A stretch of DNA of 64,000 bases from Pelobacter sp. UBA6093 (GCA_002435955.1 DIWZ01000032.1:195641-259640); one strand, 5' to 3'. Positions 1-9,453 are shown, numbered from the stretch's first letter. Made by a program: numbers and translations. Notes: generated from the letters alone by a model not told the origin.

Positions 1-423
1 AGAGAACCTATCTGCCTGCAGCGCATAACGGACACGCCGGACAATCCCTTCAGCGGTCGCCAGGCCTATTTCTTCTCACGCCTGACCAGTCTCGATGGTA
101 CACCGGTGCTGCTGGAAGATCTGTACCTGCATCCGCAGCTGTTTGCCGGCATCGACGCACTGGATCTGGCCGGCGGCTCCCTATCGCACATCGCCGCGGA
201 GCATTTCATGCTGCGCCCGCAGGGAGGCAAGCAAAGCTTTCGCATCGGTTACCTGGACGCAGGCCGGGCCCGTTGCCTCGAAGTCACAACCACCACACCC
301 CTTCTACAGGTCGAACGGCGCCTCGATTTCGCCGCCGGCCGGGATGGTTTTTTTTCGCGGCTGTTCTGCCGTACCGAACATGTCGTCTTCTCACAGCACA
401 TGGGAGCATCCGAACATGGATAA
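1..423 (+). CDS. GntR-family transcriptional regulator, C-terminal UTRA domain (5' end outside window)
   Basis: The reading frame is open from base 1 and ends at TAA 421-423. The visible 140 residues resemble the UTRA ligand-binding domain of HutC/FadR-type GntR regulators: a strand like FFSRLTSLDGTPVLLEDLYL followed by LFAGID is the typical 'R...DG.P...E..YL...LFPGL' signature. The N-terminal winged-helix DNA-binding domain would lie upstream of the window. The gene overlaps trpB by 8 nt (416-423), so regulator and trpBA are probably one transcription unit, which suggests the regulator senses a tryptophan-related or indole-related effector. The effector is inference; the family call is fairly firm. 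Confidence 0.75.
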   Translation, partial: REPICLQRITDTPDNPFSGRQAYFFSRLTSLDGTPVLLEDLYLHPQLFAGIDALDLAGGSLSHIAAEHFMLRPQGGKQSFRIGYLDAGRARCLEVTTTTPLLQVERRLDFAAGRDGFFSRLFCRTEHVVFSQHMGASEHG

Positions 424-1642
424 ACGCGGCTATTTTTCTGGATTCGGCGGCTGTTTCATCCCCGAAATCCTCACCCAGACCTTTGAAGAACTGGTTCAGG
501 CCTATGAAGCGGCCAAAGCCGATCCGGGATTCTGGCAGGAATATCTCGATGTCATGTCGACCTATTCGTGCCGCCCCACCCCTTTGACCTTTGCCGGGAA
601 CCTCACCAACCATTTCGGCGGGGCCCGCATCTACATCAAGCGCGAGGATCTCAACCACACCGGCGCCCACAAGGCCAACAACGTCATGGGTCAGGGCCTG
701 CTGGTCAAGCGCATGGGCAAGACCCGCGTCATCGCCGAAACAGGCGCGGGCCAGCACGGCGTGGCCACCGCCACCATGGCGGCGCGCATGGGTTTCGATT
801 GCACGATATACATGGGCGAGGAGGACGTCGAGCGCCAGCGCCCCAACGTGTTCTGGATGGAGCGCCTCGGCGCCACGGTGGTGTCGGTGCGCGACGGCTC
901 GCGCACTCTCAAGGACGCCATCAACGAGGCCTTCCGCGACTGGGTGTCCAACATGGACACCACCCACTACGTGCTCGGCACCGCCTGCGGGCCGCACCCG
1001 TTCCCGGAAATGGTCGCCTGGTTCCAGTCCATCATCGGCACCGAAGCACGCAAACAGATTCTCGAACGCGAAGGGCGCCTGCCTCGACGCGTTTATGCCT
1101 GCGTCGGCGGTGGCTCCAACGCCATGGGACTGTTTTCCGGTTTTATGGATGACCCGGTGGAACTGGTCGGCGTCGAGGCCGGCGGCAAGGGCCTTGACAG
1201 TGGTCTGCACGCCGCGCGGCTGAGCTCCAGGGACGCCAGCATCGGTGTCGCTCAAGGCTACAAGACTTATTTCCTGCAGGATGGTGACGGCCAGATGCGC
1301 GACACCCACAGCATTTCGGCGGGTCTCGATTACGTCGGCGTGTCCCCCATCCTGGCGCATCTGCAGGCCATCGGCCGGGCCCGTTTCGAAGCGGCCACCG
1401 ACGCCGAGGTGCTCGAAGCGGTGACCCTGACCATGCGCAAGGAGGGCCTGATCCCGGCCCTGGAGTCGTCCCACGCCTTTGCCCAGGCCTTCAAGGAAGC
1501 ACCGACTCTGGCGAAGGACGATATCGTCATCATCAATCAGTCCGGGCGCGGCGACAAGGACATCTTCACCGTCGCCGATGCTTTTGACGACCCGGCCTGG
1601 AAGGCATTCATCCAACACAAGGCGGAGCAATACCATGCTTGA
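416..1642 (+). CDS. trpB: tryptophan synthase beta chain
   Basis: TrpB condenses indole with L-serine to make tryptophan, using PLP, in an alpha2beta2 complex with TrpA. The 408-residue length is normal for TrpB. The PLP lysine lies in HTGAHKANN (about K86), followed by ETGAGQHGVATA and the phosphate-binding segment GGGSNAMG. The start is the ATG at 416, because the conserved N-terminus (MDKRGYFSGFGG) begins there and GGGAG lies a few bases upstream; the frame stays open further upstream without homology. It overlaps the GntR gene by 8 nt and trpA by 8 nt, so the three are probably translationally coupled. No other trp genes are adjacent, so this is a stand-alone trpBA pair. Confidence 0.95.
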   Translation: MDKRGYFSGFGGCFIPEILTQTFEELVQAYEAAKADPGFWQEYLDVMSTYSCRPTPLTFAGNLTNHFGGARIYIKREDLNHTGAHKANNVMGQGLLVKRMGKTRVIAETGAGQHGVATATMAARMGFDCTIYMGEEDVERQRPNVFWMERLGATVVSVRDGSRTLKDAINEAFRDWVSNMDTTHYVLGTACGPHPFPEMVAWFQSIIGTEARKQILEREGRLPRRVYACVGGGSNAMGLFSGFMDDPVELVGVEAGGKGLDSGLHAARLSSRDASIGVAQGYKTYFLQDGDGQMRDTHSISAGLDYVGVSPILAHLQAIGRARFEAATDAEVLEAVTLTMRKEGLIPALESSHAFAQAFKEAPTLAKDDIVIINQSGRGDKDIFTVADAFDDPAWKAFIQHKAEQYHA

Positions 1643-2396
1643 GACGACCATCCGCAACAAACTGGCGCAAAAAGACATCCTTCTGATGACGCATATCGTC
1701 ATCGGTTATCCGAACCTCGACACTTCCTTCGAGGTGGTCCGTACCATGGTGGAAGCCGGGGTCGACCTGATGGAGTTGCAGATCCCCTTTTCGGAACCGA
1801 TGGCCGACGGCTCCGTCATTCTCAAAGCCAATCAGGACGCCTTGGCTACCGGCATCACTGTCGATCAGTGCTTCGATTTCGCGCAGCAGGTCGCCCGCGA
1901 CTACCAGATCCCGTTTCTGTTCATGACCTACTACAATATCCTGTTCAAGTACGGCGTCGAGGCTTTCGCCGAGCGCATGGCCGAATGCGGCCTGTGCGGA
2001 GCCATCGTGCCCGACCTGCCGCCGGAAGAGGCCGATGAATACCTGGCAGCCATGAACAGGCACGGTCTGGCGCCGATCTTCATCTTTGCCCCCAATACCG
2101 GTGAGACGCGCATGCGCCAGATCGCCGCACACGGCAGCGGTTTCATCTATTGCATGGCACGCAAGGGCGTTACCGGGCTGCAGACCGACTTTTCCCAGCA
2201 GCTGGGCGGCCATCTGGCACATTGCCGGGCCGCGACGGAGCTGCCCTTGGCGCTGGGATTCGGCGTCAAGGATCACGACGATGTCCAATTCATCAAAGGC
2301 AAGGCCGATATCGCCGTGGTTGGCTCCGAAGCCATCCGGGTACTGGATAGCCAGGGCGTAGCAGCGGTGGGTGATCTTATCCGCTCGTTGCGCTAG
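1635..2396 (+). CDS. trpA: tryptophan synthase alpha chain
   Basis: TrpA cleaves indole-3-glycerol phosphate to indole and glyceraldehyde-3-phosphate. The 253-residue product has the catalytic glutamate region MELQIPFSEPMADGS (E near residue 50, D near 61), the FMTYYN strand, VPDLPPEE and the C-terminal phosphate-binding GFGVK and VVGSEAI. Several positions differ from the usual consensus (IPFSEPMADGSVI in place of IPFSDPxADGPxI), so it may belong to a divergent TrpA lineage. The start at 1635 lies inside the last codons of trpB. The stop TAG (2394-2396) is also the first bases of a copy of repeat family A. Confidence 0.93.
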   Translation: MLETTIRNKLAQKDILLMTHIVIGYPNLDTSFEVVRTMVEAGVDLMELQIPFSEPMADGSVILKANQDALATGITVDQCFDFAQQVARDYQIPFLFMTYYNILFKYGVEAFAERMAECGLCGAIVPDLPPEEADEYLAAMNRHGLAPIFIFAPNTGETRMRQIAAHGSGFIYCMARKGVTGLQTDFSQQLGGHLAHCRAATELPLALGFGVKDHDDVQFIKGKADIAVVGSEAIRVLDSQGVAAVGDLIRSLR

Positions 2397-2417
2397 GAGG
2401 CTGTCGGACGATCCGGA
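2394..2417. repeat. Repeat family A, single arm (partial copy)
   Basis: TAGGAGGCTGTCGGAC followed by a diverged ATCCGGACCGAA matches one arm of the palindromic family-A element seen complete at 11311, 11903 and 56638. No second arm was found downstream. The first three bases are the stop codon of trpA. The rest of 2418-2618 shows no clear feature. Confidence 0.6.
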
Positions 2418-2618
2418 CCGAAGCGAAAATTTGGATGTTTGAGAAAAATTTATTCCGGTTTCTATTGCTTTTAAACACCATGCGTGTTTATTATTGTTCA
2501 ATTGTGTTGTTATTCTTTCGACATCCCCAGAGAAAATCCCTCGCCCACCGCCCTGCAGCGGGATCCCCATGGTTTCCGGGCGGTTCGAGGCACTGTTCAC
2601 TAAAAAGGAAAAACAGCA

Positions 2619-3236
2619 ATGGTCAAGGGGCTTATCTTCGATTGCGATGGCGTGCTATTCGACAGTCTGCAAGCCAATGTAGCTTTTTACAGCAGCGCCC
2701 TGCAGCAGTTGGGCCTTCCGCCCATCGATCATAATGATCGGGAAACAATTCACTTGTGCCATACTGTGACCACCCCCGAACTGTTTGAGGCAATCCTTGG
2801 ACCGGAACGCCTGGAAGAAGCCTTGCAGGTTTCGCGCAGCATCGACTATACCCGGTTCATCCCCCTGATGACTCCCGAGCCCGGCATCCTCGATGCCCTT
2901 GCGGAACTCTCCGCCCGCATGCCGTTGGCGGTCGCAACCAATCGCGGCGGCAGCATGCGCGACATCTCCCGGCATTACGGGTTGGATCGGTACTTCAAGG
3001 TCATTCTTACCTGCAAGGATGTCAAACGCGGCAAACCGCATCCCGACATGCTGCTGCTGGCCTCGGAAAAGCTCGGCATCGACCCGCACGAACTGCTGTT
3101 TGTCGGTGATATGGATGTCGACCGGGAAGCGGCCCAACGCGCCAACATTCGGTTTGTCGGGTATCGGGGTGATTTCCCCGAGGCCATCAACATCACCAGC
3201 CATGCTCAATTGCTCGGATTGATCGACCAGCTCTAA
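2619..3236 (+). CDS. HAD-superfamily hydrolase, phosphoglycolate-phosphatase-like
   Basis: This 205-residue protein has all HAD motifs: motif I DCDGVLFDS (residues 8-16, nucleophile D8), motif II ATNRG, motif III lysine in KRGKPHP and motif IV GDMDVD. The helical cap between motifs I and II is of the subclass IA (Gph/beta-phosphoglucomutase) type. It likely removes phosphate from a small cytosolic metabolite; the substrate cannot be read from the sequence. AAGGA lies about 9 nt before the ATG. It stands alone between trpA and an efflux operon and is followed by a strong hairpin at 3257-3291. Confidence 0.8.
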   Translation: MVKGLIFDCDGVLFDSLQANVAFYSSALQQLGLPPIDHNDRETIHLCHTVTTPELFEAILGPERLEEALQVSRSIDYTRFIPLMTPEPGILDALAELSARMPLAVATNRGGSMRDISRHYGLDRYFKVILTCKDVKRGKPHPDMLLLASEKLGIDPHELLFVGDMDVDREAAQRANIRFVGYRGDFPEAINITSHAQLLGLIDQL

Positions 3237-3256
3237 ATTCCCCCATTGCTATCCGA

Positions 3257-3291
3257 TGAGCGCATTGTGTCGGCCGACAGAATGCGCTCAT
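3257..3291 (+). terminator. Long hairpin after the HAD gene, probable terminator
   Basis: ATGAGCGCATT (3257-3267) pairs perfectly with AATGCGCTCAT (3281-3291), and the loop itself holds the palindrome TGTCGGCCGACA. The structure lies 20 bases after the HAD stop. Only a short T-rich stretch (TTTG) follows, so termination is likely but not textbook. Confidence 0.6.
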
Positions 3292-3438
3292 TTGTCCATT
3301 GACATAACCGGCAGCATCATCCTATCGTTCCAAATGAAGGCTGCGGTAATCTGCCCTGATGGTTTAAGCACAGCCATTCAAGAAACGCCCTCTGCCTTAA
3401 ATAAATTCTTCCGTTTACCTCAACCCCGCGCAGGTGCT

Positions 3439-4569
3439 ATGAAAAAACGTATTTTTCTGACCCTGGCCCTCCTTCTTTTGCTTTCCGGCATCCTGGCCGG
3501 AATCAAAGTGCTGCAGATCCGCCGGATGACCGGACAAGCTGCCCGGTACACCCCGCCGCCGGTCACCGTCACGGCTGCCACCGTGCAAAAGAGTACCTGG
3601 GAAACATTGCTCGGCGCCGTCGGCTCCCTGGAAGCGGTTAAGGGGGTGACCGTTGCGGCGGAGCTTAAGGGCAAAGTAACCCGCGTCGCCTTTCAATCAG
3701 GGGACCGGGTTGCCAAGGGTGACCTGCTCATCCAGATCGATACATCCTCGGAGCAGGCCCTGTTGCCTGGCGCCGAAGCCGCTGTCACCCTGACCCGGCT
3801 CAACCTGCAACGGGCTGACCAGTTGTTGGCCGAACGCATCATCTCCCCGGCGGAACACGATCAGGCGGTAGCGGACTTCCGTCAGGCCAAAGCCCAGGCC
3901 GCCACCATCCGCGCCACCATCGGCAAAAAGACTATTCGCGCACCATTTTCCGGCCGCATCGGCATCCGCCAGGTCGATCTGGGGCAGATACTGAGTGAAG
4001 GTCAGAGCATCGTTTCCTTGCAACAACTGAACCCCATCTATGTCAATTTCCTGCTGCCACAGCAGCAGCTCGCCGAGCTGCGCGTCGATCTGCCGGTGCG
4101 AGTCACCAGTGACGCCCTGCCGGGGCAAACCGTCGAAGGGCGTATCAACGCCATCAACCCCGAGGTCGACAGCGCCACGCGCAATATCCGCATCCAGGCC
4201 ACCCTGGCCAATCCGGACGAGAAACTGCGCCCCGGCATGTTTGTCAACGTTGCGGTGGTCCTGCCGGCAGCCGAACAGGTACTGACCATCCCCGCCACGG
4301 CGGTGCTCTACGCGCCTTACAGTGATTCGGTGTTTGTCCTCGATGAACAAAAGGATGAACACAGCGGCGAAACGCACCAGGTATTGCGCCAGCAACTGGT
4401 CCGCCTCGGCACCAGAAAGGGTGATTTCGTTGCGGTGGAATCGGGCCTTGAAGAAGGGCAAATGATCGTCAGCACCGGAGTCTTCAAGCTGAACAACGGT
4501 CAGACGGCCATCGTGGACAACACCCTTGCGCCGCAGTTTCAGACTGCCCCCACGCCGGATAACAATTAA
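3439..4569 (+). CDS. RND efflux periplasmic adaptor (membrane fusion protein, HlyD/MexA type)
   Basis: This 376-residue adaptor links an inner-membrane RND pump to an outer-membrane channel. An N-terminal membrane anchor (KKRIFLTLALLLLLSGIL) is followed by a lipoyl-like half (VTRVAFQSGDRVAKGD), an alpha-hairpin (about 95-150), the second lipoyl half (IRAPFSGRIGIRQVDLGQ) and beta-barrel and membrane-proximal domains (NPEVDSATRNIRIQA, LRPGMFVNV). I chose ATG 3439 because the signal/anchor starts there; the open frame upstream merely reads through the 3257-3291 hairpin. It lies 47 nt before the RND pump gene. No repressor gene is next to it. Confidence 0.9.
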   Translation: MKKRIFLTLALLLLLSGILAGIKVLQIRRMTGQAARYTPPPVTVTAATVQKSTWETLLGAVGSLEAVKGVTVAAELKGKVTRVAFQSGDRVAKGDLLIQIDTSSEQALLPGAEAAVTLTRLNLQRADQLLAERIISPAEHDQAVADFRQAKAQAATIRATIGKKTIRAPFSGRIGIRQVDLGQILSEGQSIVSLQQLNPIYVNFLLPQQQLAELRVDLPVRVTSDALPGQTVEGRINAINPEVDSATRNIRIQATLANPDEKLRPGMFVNVAVVLPAAEQVLTIPATAVLYAPYSDSVFVLDEQKDEHSGETHQVLRQQLVRLGTRKGDFVAVESGLEEGQMIVSTGVFKLNNGQTAIVDNTLAPQFQTAPTPDNN

Positions 4570-4616
4570 TCTGGTGGGGCGCCCGGCGCCAATCCCTGCC
4601 AAGGTTTGAGGGTATC

Positions 4617-7600
4617 ATGAAATTCACCGACCTTTTCATCCGCCGACCGGTTCTGGCCCTGGTGGTCAGTCTGGCCATCAGCATCGCCGGGCTGCAGGCC
4701 ATCCGCAGCCTCAACGTGCGCCAGTATCCACGTAGTGAAAATGCCGCGGTCACCATCACCACCATCTACGTCGGGGCGAGTGCCGATCTGGTACGCGGGT
4801 TTATCACCACCCCCCTGGAGCGGGCCATCGCCGCCGCCGACGGCATCGATTATATCGAATCCCAAAGTGCCAAAGGCATCTCGACCATCAAGGTCCGACT
4901 GACACTCAATTATGACTCGACCAAGGCTCTGGCCGAGATCAGCTCCAAGGTCGACCAGGTGCGCAACGATTTGCCCCCCGAAGCCGAGGTTCCGATCATC
5001 AATATCGAATCCGCCGACAGCGAATTCGCCTCTGCCTACCTGAGTTTTTCCTCCGAAGTTCTGCTGCAGAACGAGATCACCGACTACCTGATGCGGGTGG
5101 TGCAACCACGCCTGTCGGCCGTCGAAGGGGTGCAGCGGGCCGACATTCTCGGGGCCCGCACCTTTGCCATGCGGATCTGGCTTAAACCGGAACGCATGGC
5201 GGCCTTCAACGTGACCCCCAGCCAGGTGCGCCAGGCGCTGGAGGCCAACAACTTCCTATCCGCTGTGGGGCAGACCAAAGGTGCGCTTATTCAGGTCAAT
5301 CTGGCCGCAGATACCAACCTGCAGAGCGTTGACGATTTCCGCAGACTGGTCATCCGCCAGCAGGAAGGCGCCATAGTGCGCCTGGCCGATATTGCCGATG
5401 TCGTACTGGGGGCCGAAGACTACGACACCGAGGTACGGTTTTCCGGCCAGACTGCCGTCTTCATGGGAATCTGGACCCTGCCCAATGCCAACTCGCTGGA
5501 TGTCATCCAACGGGTCCGCACCGAGATGGAAAGTATCCGCAGGGATCTGCCAACAGGTCTTGACGGCCGCGTTGCCTATGACGCTACCGAGTATATCGAT
5601 AACGCTATCCACGAGGTCATCAAAACCCTTGGCGAGACCCTGATCATCGTGATACTCGTCATCTTCCTGTTTCTGGGCTCCCTGCGTTCGGTACTGGTAC
5701 CGGTAGTGGCTATCCCCCTGTCGCTGATCGGCGCAGTGTTCCTGATGCAGACCTTCGGCTTTACCGTCAACCTGCTTACCCTGCTCGCCATCGTGCTGTC
5801 AGTAGGGCTGGTGGTGGATGACGCCATCGTGATGGTGGAAAACGTCGAACGCCATCTGCGTGAAGGACAAACACCCTTGCAGGCGGCAATCCTCGGCGCA
5901 CGGGAACTGATCGGTCCGATCATCGCCATGACCGTCACCCTGGCAGCGGTCTACGCGCCCATCGGCCTGCAGGGCGGCCTGACCGGGTCGTTGTTTCGCG
6001 AGTTCGCCTTCACCCTGGCCGGCGCCGTGGCCATCTCCGGCGTAGTGGCCCTGACCCTGTCGCCCATGATGTCGGCGCAGTTATTGCGAACAGATATCGA
6101 AGAACACGGCCTGGCGGCGCGCATGGCGCGCACTTTCGACCGGTTGCGCAACCTCTATGCCCGGCTGCTCGACGCCACCTTGCGCTGGCGGCCGGCGGTT
6201 TATACCGTATGGATCGTGATCGGCCTGCTGAGCATCCCCATGTACATGATGTCGCCGGTGGAACTGGCGCCCTCCGAGGACCAGGGAGTCATCTTCGGCA
6301 TTCTCGACGCTGCCGCCAACGCCACCCTCGATCAGACCAGCCGCTCCGCGACGGCGGCCAACGAGATTTTTTTCAGCGTTCCGGAAACGGAATTCACCTT
6401 CCAGATCACCAATCCGTCATCAGGTTTCGGCGGGCTGGTCACCAAGCCCTGGGGGCAGCGGGAGCGTACCGTTTTTGAGATTCTTCCGGAAATCGAACAG
6501 AAACTGCTGAACATTCCCGGCATAGAGATGTTCCCCGTCACCCCACCGGCTTTGCCCGGCGGCGGCCAGTTCCCGGTGGAATTCGTCATCGCCTCCACCG
6601 CCGACACCGAGCGCATCCTCGAGTTCGCCGAACAGTTGCAGCTCAAAGCCGTTCAGAGCGGGATGTTCGCCTTTCCGCCGCTTATCGACGTCAAAATCGA
6701 CAAGCCCGAAACCGAATTCGTCATCGACCGCGACAAGGTGGCCATGCTGGGTCTCGACCTGGCCCAGGTCGGTGCCGACCTTGGCGCCATGGTCGGCGGC
6801 AACTTTGTCAATCGCTTCGACATTTCCGGCCGCAGCTACAAGGTCATCCCGCAGATCCAGCGCACCGGCCGCCTCAACCCCGAACAGTTGCAAAATATCT
6901 ACGTCACCGGCCCCGACGGTCAGCTGGTCCCTTTGAGTACCATCGCCAGCCTGCGCGACCGGACGGTGCCGCGCTCGCTGAACCGTTTTCAGCAACTCAA
7001 TGCGGTCAAGCTCAGCGGCGTTTCCGTGCGATCCCTGAACGAGGCGTTAAGCTTCCTCGAAACCGAAGCGACCAAAATTCTGCCGGACGGTTATACCATC
7101 GATTACACCGGTGAATCGCGGCAGTTGCGCACCGAAGGCCATCGGTTTCTGCCTGCATTCGGGATGGCGGTCATCCTGATCTTTCTGGTCCTTGCCGCGC
7201 AGTTCAACAGTTTCCGCGATCCCTTCGTCATTTTGTTCGGCTCGGTACCGCTGGCCATGTTCGGCGCCATGATCTTTACCTTTTTGAAAATGCCCGATCC
7301 CAACGTACCCTTCTGGACCAACGGTTGGACCACTACGCTTAATATCTATTCCCAGGTCGGGTTGGTCACCCTGGTCGGCCTGGTAGCCAAAAACGGCATT
7401 CTCATCGTCGAGTTCGCCAATCAATTGCAACTGCAGGGGCACGCCAAACAGGAAGCGGTGCGCCAGGCATCCCTAACCCGCCTGCGCCCGATCCTGATGA
7501 CTTCTGTCGCCACTATCGCCGGCCATTTTCCCCTGACCGTGGTCACCGGCGCCGGCGCCGCCGCGCGTAATTCCATCGGCCTGGTGCTAGTCGGCGGCAT

Positions 7601-7709
7601 GTTCGTCGGCACCCTCTTCACCCTGTTCATCGTGCCGTCCATCTACATGCTTGTCGCCCGTGATCACGCCAGGGATCTCCAGCGCCGCGCCGCCGTGGCC
7701 GAGGTTTGA
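4617..7709 (+). CDS. RND-family multidrug efflux transporter (AcrB/MexB-like)
   Basis: A 1030-residue proton-driven inner-membrane pump of the HAE-1 class. It starts with the canonical FTDLFIRRPVLALVV helix, has two large periplasmic loops and 12 predicted transmembrane segments. The proton-relay residues are present: VDDAIVMVENVERH in TM4 and the lysine in LVGLVAKNGILIVEFAN in TM10. Length matches the family (about 1030-1050). GAGG precedes the ATG. It forms an operon with the upstream adaptor, but no TolC-type outer-membrane factor follows, so an outer channel must be encoded elsewhere. Substrates are not predictable. Confidence 0.93.
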   Translation: MKFTDLFIRRPVLALVVSLAISIAGLQAIRSLNVRQYPRSENAAVTITTIYVGASADLVRGFITTPLERAIAAADGIDYIESQSAKGISTIKVRLTLNYDSTKALAEISSKVDQVRNDLPPEAEVPIINIESADSEFASAYLSFSSEVLLQNEITDYLMRVVQPRLSAVEGVQRADILGARTFAMRIWLKPERMAAFNVTPSQVRQALEANNFLSAVGQTKGALIQVNLAADTNLQSVDDFRRLVIRQQEGAIVRLADIADVVLGAEDYDTEVRFSGQTAVFMGIWTLPNANSLDVIQRVRTEMESIRRDLPTGLDGRVAYDATEYIDNAIHEVIKTLGETLIIVILVIFLFLGSLRSVLVPVVAIPLSLIGAVFLMQTFGFTVNLLTLLAIVLSVGLVVDDAIVMVENVERHLREGQTPLQAAILGARELIGPIIAMTVTLAAVYAPIGLQGGLTGSLFREFAFTLAGAVAISGVVALTLSPMMSAQLLRTDIEEHGLAARMARTFDRLRNLYARLLDATLRWRPAVYTVWIVIGLLSIPMYMMSPVELAPSEDQGVIFGILDAAANATLDQTSRSATAANEIFFSVPETEFTFQITNPSSGFGGLVTKPWGQRERTVFEILPEIEQKLLNIPGIEMFPVTPPALPGGGQFPVEFVIASTADTERILEFAEQLQLKAVQSGMFAFPPLIDVKIDKPETEFVIDRDKVAMLGLDLAQVGADLGAMVGGNFVNRFDISGRSYKVIPQIQRTGRLNPEQLQNIYVTGPDGQLVPLSTIASLRDRTVPRSLNRFQQLNAVKLSGVSVRSLNEALSFLETEATKILPDGYTIDYTGESRQLRTEGHRFLPAFGMAVILIFLVLAAQFNSFRDPFVILFGSVPLAMFGAMIFTFLKMPDPNVPFWTNGWTTTLNIYSQVGLVTLVGLVAKNGILIVEFANQLQLQGHAKQEAVRQASLTRLRPILMTSVATIAGHFPLTVVTGAGAAARNSIGLVLVGGMFVGTLFTLFIVPSIYMLVARDHARDLQRRAAVAEV

Positions 7710-7842
7710 TTTCCCGCTGCGATGCATGATTGCGGCCCCGGAAAAACCTTCAGATAAACGGAATTTTTTCTTTACAGCCACTGCTCGACTTGCAATAATC
7801 GACGTTAATTTTTGTCAACGATTTTTAAATCAGGGGGGGCGG

Positions 7843-8991
7843 ATGAAATGCCCAAAATGCGGATTTGAGCAGGAAACCGCCGATGCATGCCGGGCCTGCG
7901 GCATCATCTTCGCCAAATACGCCGTGCACCAGCAGCGACTGCAACAGCGTGCGGCTCAACCTGACACGGCTCCCTCACCCAAAGGGATACGCAACGGAGT
8001 GCTTATTGCCTGCGCCGTAGTTATCGGCCTGCTGGCCGGCAAGGCTCTATGGGGTGAAAAATCACAAATCAGGCAGATCAATGCCCCGCCGGCCATGGCC
8101 GACCACCTCTCCCGCCCAATGCCCACTGCCTATGAAGTACCGGCAGCCCGTTCCGAATCACCCGCCGCCGCTACGCCAGCGACACATTCCAACAACCAGC
8201 CCATTCTCGACAACCCCATCGAAACGGCTCGCAATGCTACGGTACTGGTCAAAACACCCTGGGGAAGCGGTGCCGGGTTTTTTGTCGATGATCGGGGACA
8301 CATTGTCACCAATCGGCATGTGGTGGAGTTTGATAAAGACGCGCTTGCTAAACTTCGCGAACGCATGGAAACCTTGTACAACGCTTTATCCCGGGAGAAA
8401 AAATATTTGACTGAGTTGGAAGGTCGCATTGACAAGCTCCCCTCCGGGAACCAGCGAAACCTGGCGCGCAGCGATTTCGCCCGCAGGAAAGCGGAATACC
8501 AGAAGTATCAAAACATCTACGAGGAACTCGAAAGTCAAAAACGCAAAGTTCAGTATTACAGCCCCCATTCGGATCTTCAGATCAGCACGGTTGACGGGCA
8601 AACCTACGGCATTTCGGAAATTTTGTTAAGCGAGGACTTCGATCTGGCGCTCTTATCTCTCAAAGGCCGCGCGACCGCGTCCTTGCAGCCGTTGAAGCCG
8701 CATTTCGACATGCTGCAACAGGGGGAAAAGGTTTATACCGTCGGCAACCCCTCCGGTTTCCGACATACGGTCACCGCTGGGATCATATCCGGTTATCGTG
8801 ACTATCGATCAGGCACCGTGATTCAAACCGACGCCCCGATTAATCCGGGCAATAGCGGCGGGCCACTCATCGATCAGCAAGGCCGTGTCCTCGGCGTAAA
8901 TACCATGATCCTGAAAAATACCCAGGGAATAGGTTTCGCTATTGCCATCCAGCATGTTTGGGACGAATTTTCCGCCAACATTTCCGAGTGA
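7843..8991 (+). CDS. Membrane-anchored trypsin-like (HtrA/S1C) serine protease with N-terminal zinc ribbon and coiled-coil insertion
   Basis: The 382-residue product begins with a CPKCG...CRACG zinc-ribbon-like motif (residues 3-20), then a transmembrane helix (about 51-67) and a low-complexity linker. The protease domain follows, with catalytic His in TNRHVV (H159), Asp in DFDLALL (about D267) and Ser in NPGNSGGPL (S338). Between His and Asp lies an unusual charged helical insertion of about 75 residues (165-238), predicted coiled coil. It ends right after the protease domain, with no PDZ domain. The start at 7843 fits the ribbon motif and follows a G-rich SD. Probably an envelope quality-control or regulatory protease; the target is unknown. 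Confidence 0.8.
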   Translation: MKCPKCGFEQETADACRACGIIFAKYAVHQQRLQQRAAQPDTAPSPKGIRNGVLIACAVVIGLLAGKALWGEKSQIRQINAPPAMADHLSRPMPTAYEVPAARSESPAAATPATHSNNQPILDNPIETARNATVLVKTPWGSGAGFFVDDRGHIVTNRHVVEFDKDALAKLRERMETLYNALSREKKYLTELEGRIDKLPSGNQRNLARSDFARRKAEYQKYQNIYEELESQKRKVQYYSPHSDLQISTVDGQTYGISEILLSEDFDLALLSLKGRATASLQPLKPHFDMLQQGEKVYTVGNPSGFRHTVTAGIISGYRDYRSGTVIQTDAPINPGNSGGPLIDQQGRVLGVNTMILKNTQGIGFAIAIQHVWDEFSANISE

Positions 8992-9179
8992 GCATCCGCA
9001 GGGGATCTGTTCCTGGGTTGCCCTTCTCTCATCCCTTCTCGCCCTTTTCCAAACGAAAAAAAACAGGCTCCACGCCACCCTCTCTCCAAATATTATCCGT
9101 TTTGGAAAGAGGGTACGGGAAAACCTGTTCGACTATCGGCAAGTAACCGGGATAAGCTCAGGGGGAATTGTCCCCAGGA

Positions 9180-9374
9180 TTAATGAGGGATCGTACTGCT
9201 TGTTTCACATATCTGCGGAAGCCAGGCATCTCTCTTCCCATCCAGGTCGACATAAAATCTGTCGGTGATGCAATACAGCACACGCCCCGTTTTATGATCG
9301 ATGGCATTTTCCACAAATACTTCCGCCCCGTGTTCTACATTACGACAGCATTTTTCAAAATCGCTCTTATTCAT
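9180..9374 (-). CDS. Small hypothetical protein (64 aa)
   Basis: A 64-residue ORF starting MNKSDFEKCCRNVEHG with an excellent SD (GGAGGAGC, 5 nt before ATG 9374). It has two adjacent cysteines near the N-terminus, a mixed alpha/beta pattern and no membrane segment. It is similar to no family I can name. The strong SD and the absence of any competing gene make it a plausible real gene. It stands alone between the convergent protease gene and the diguanylate cyclase promoter region. Confidence 0.5.
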   Translation of the reverse strand: MNKSDFEKCCRNVEHGAEVFVENAIDHKTGRVLYCITDRFYVDLDGKRDAWLPQICETSSTIPH

Positions 9375-9453
9375 AGTGCTCCTCCTTTCCAGGGGAAACT
9401 GTCGCTGTCTCTTTTTTTGGTAACATGAATTTCCAAAAATCGTCAATCCCAAA

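Noticed and set aside
284..1702. Long open frame (about 470 codons) on the minus strand opposite trpB
   Set aside because: It is the complement of a GC-rich coding gene; its predicted protein has no family pattern, and TrpB explains the region fully.
3256..3438. Extended N-terminus of the RND adaptor from 3256
   Set aside because: It would translate the 3257-3291 hairpin, and the membrane anchor starts at 3439.
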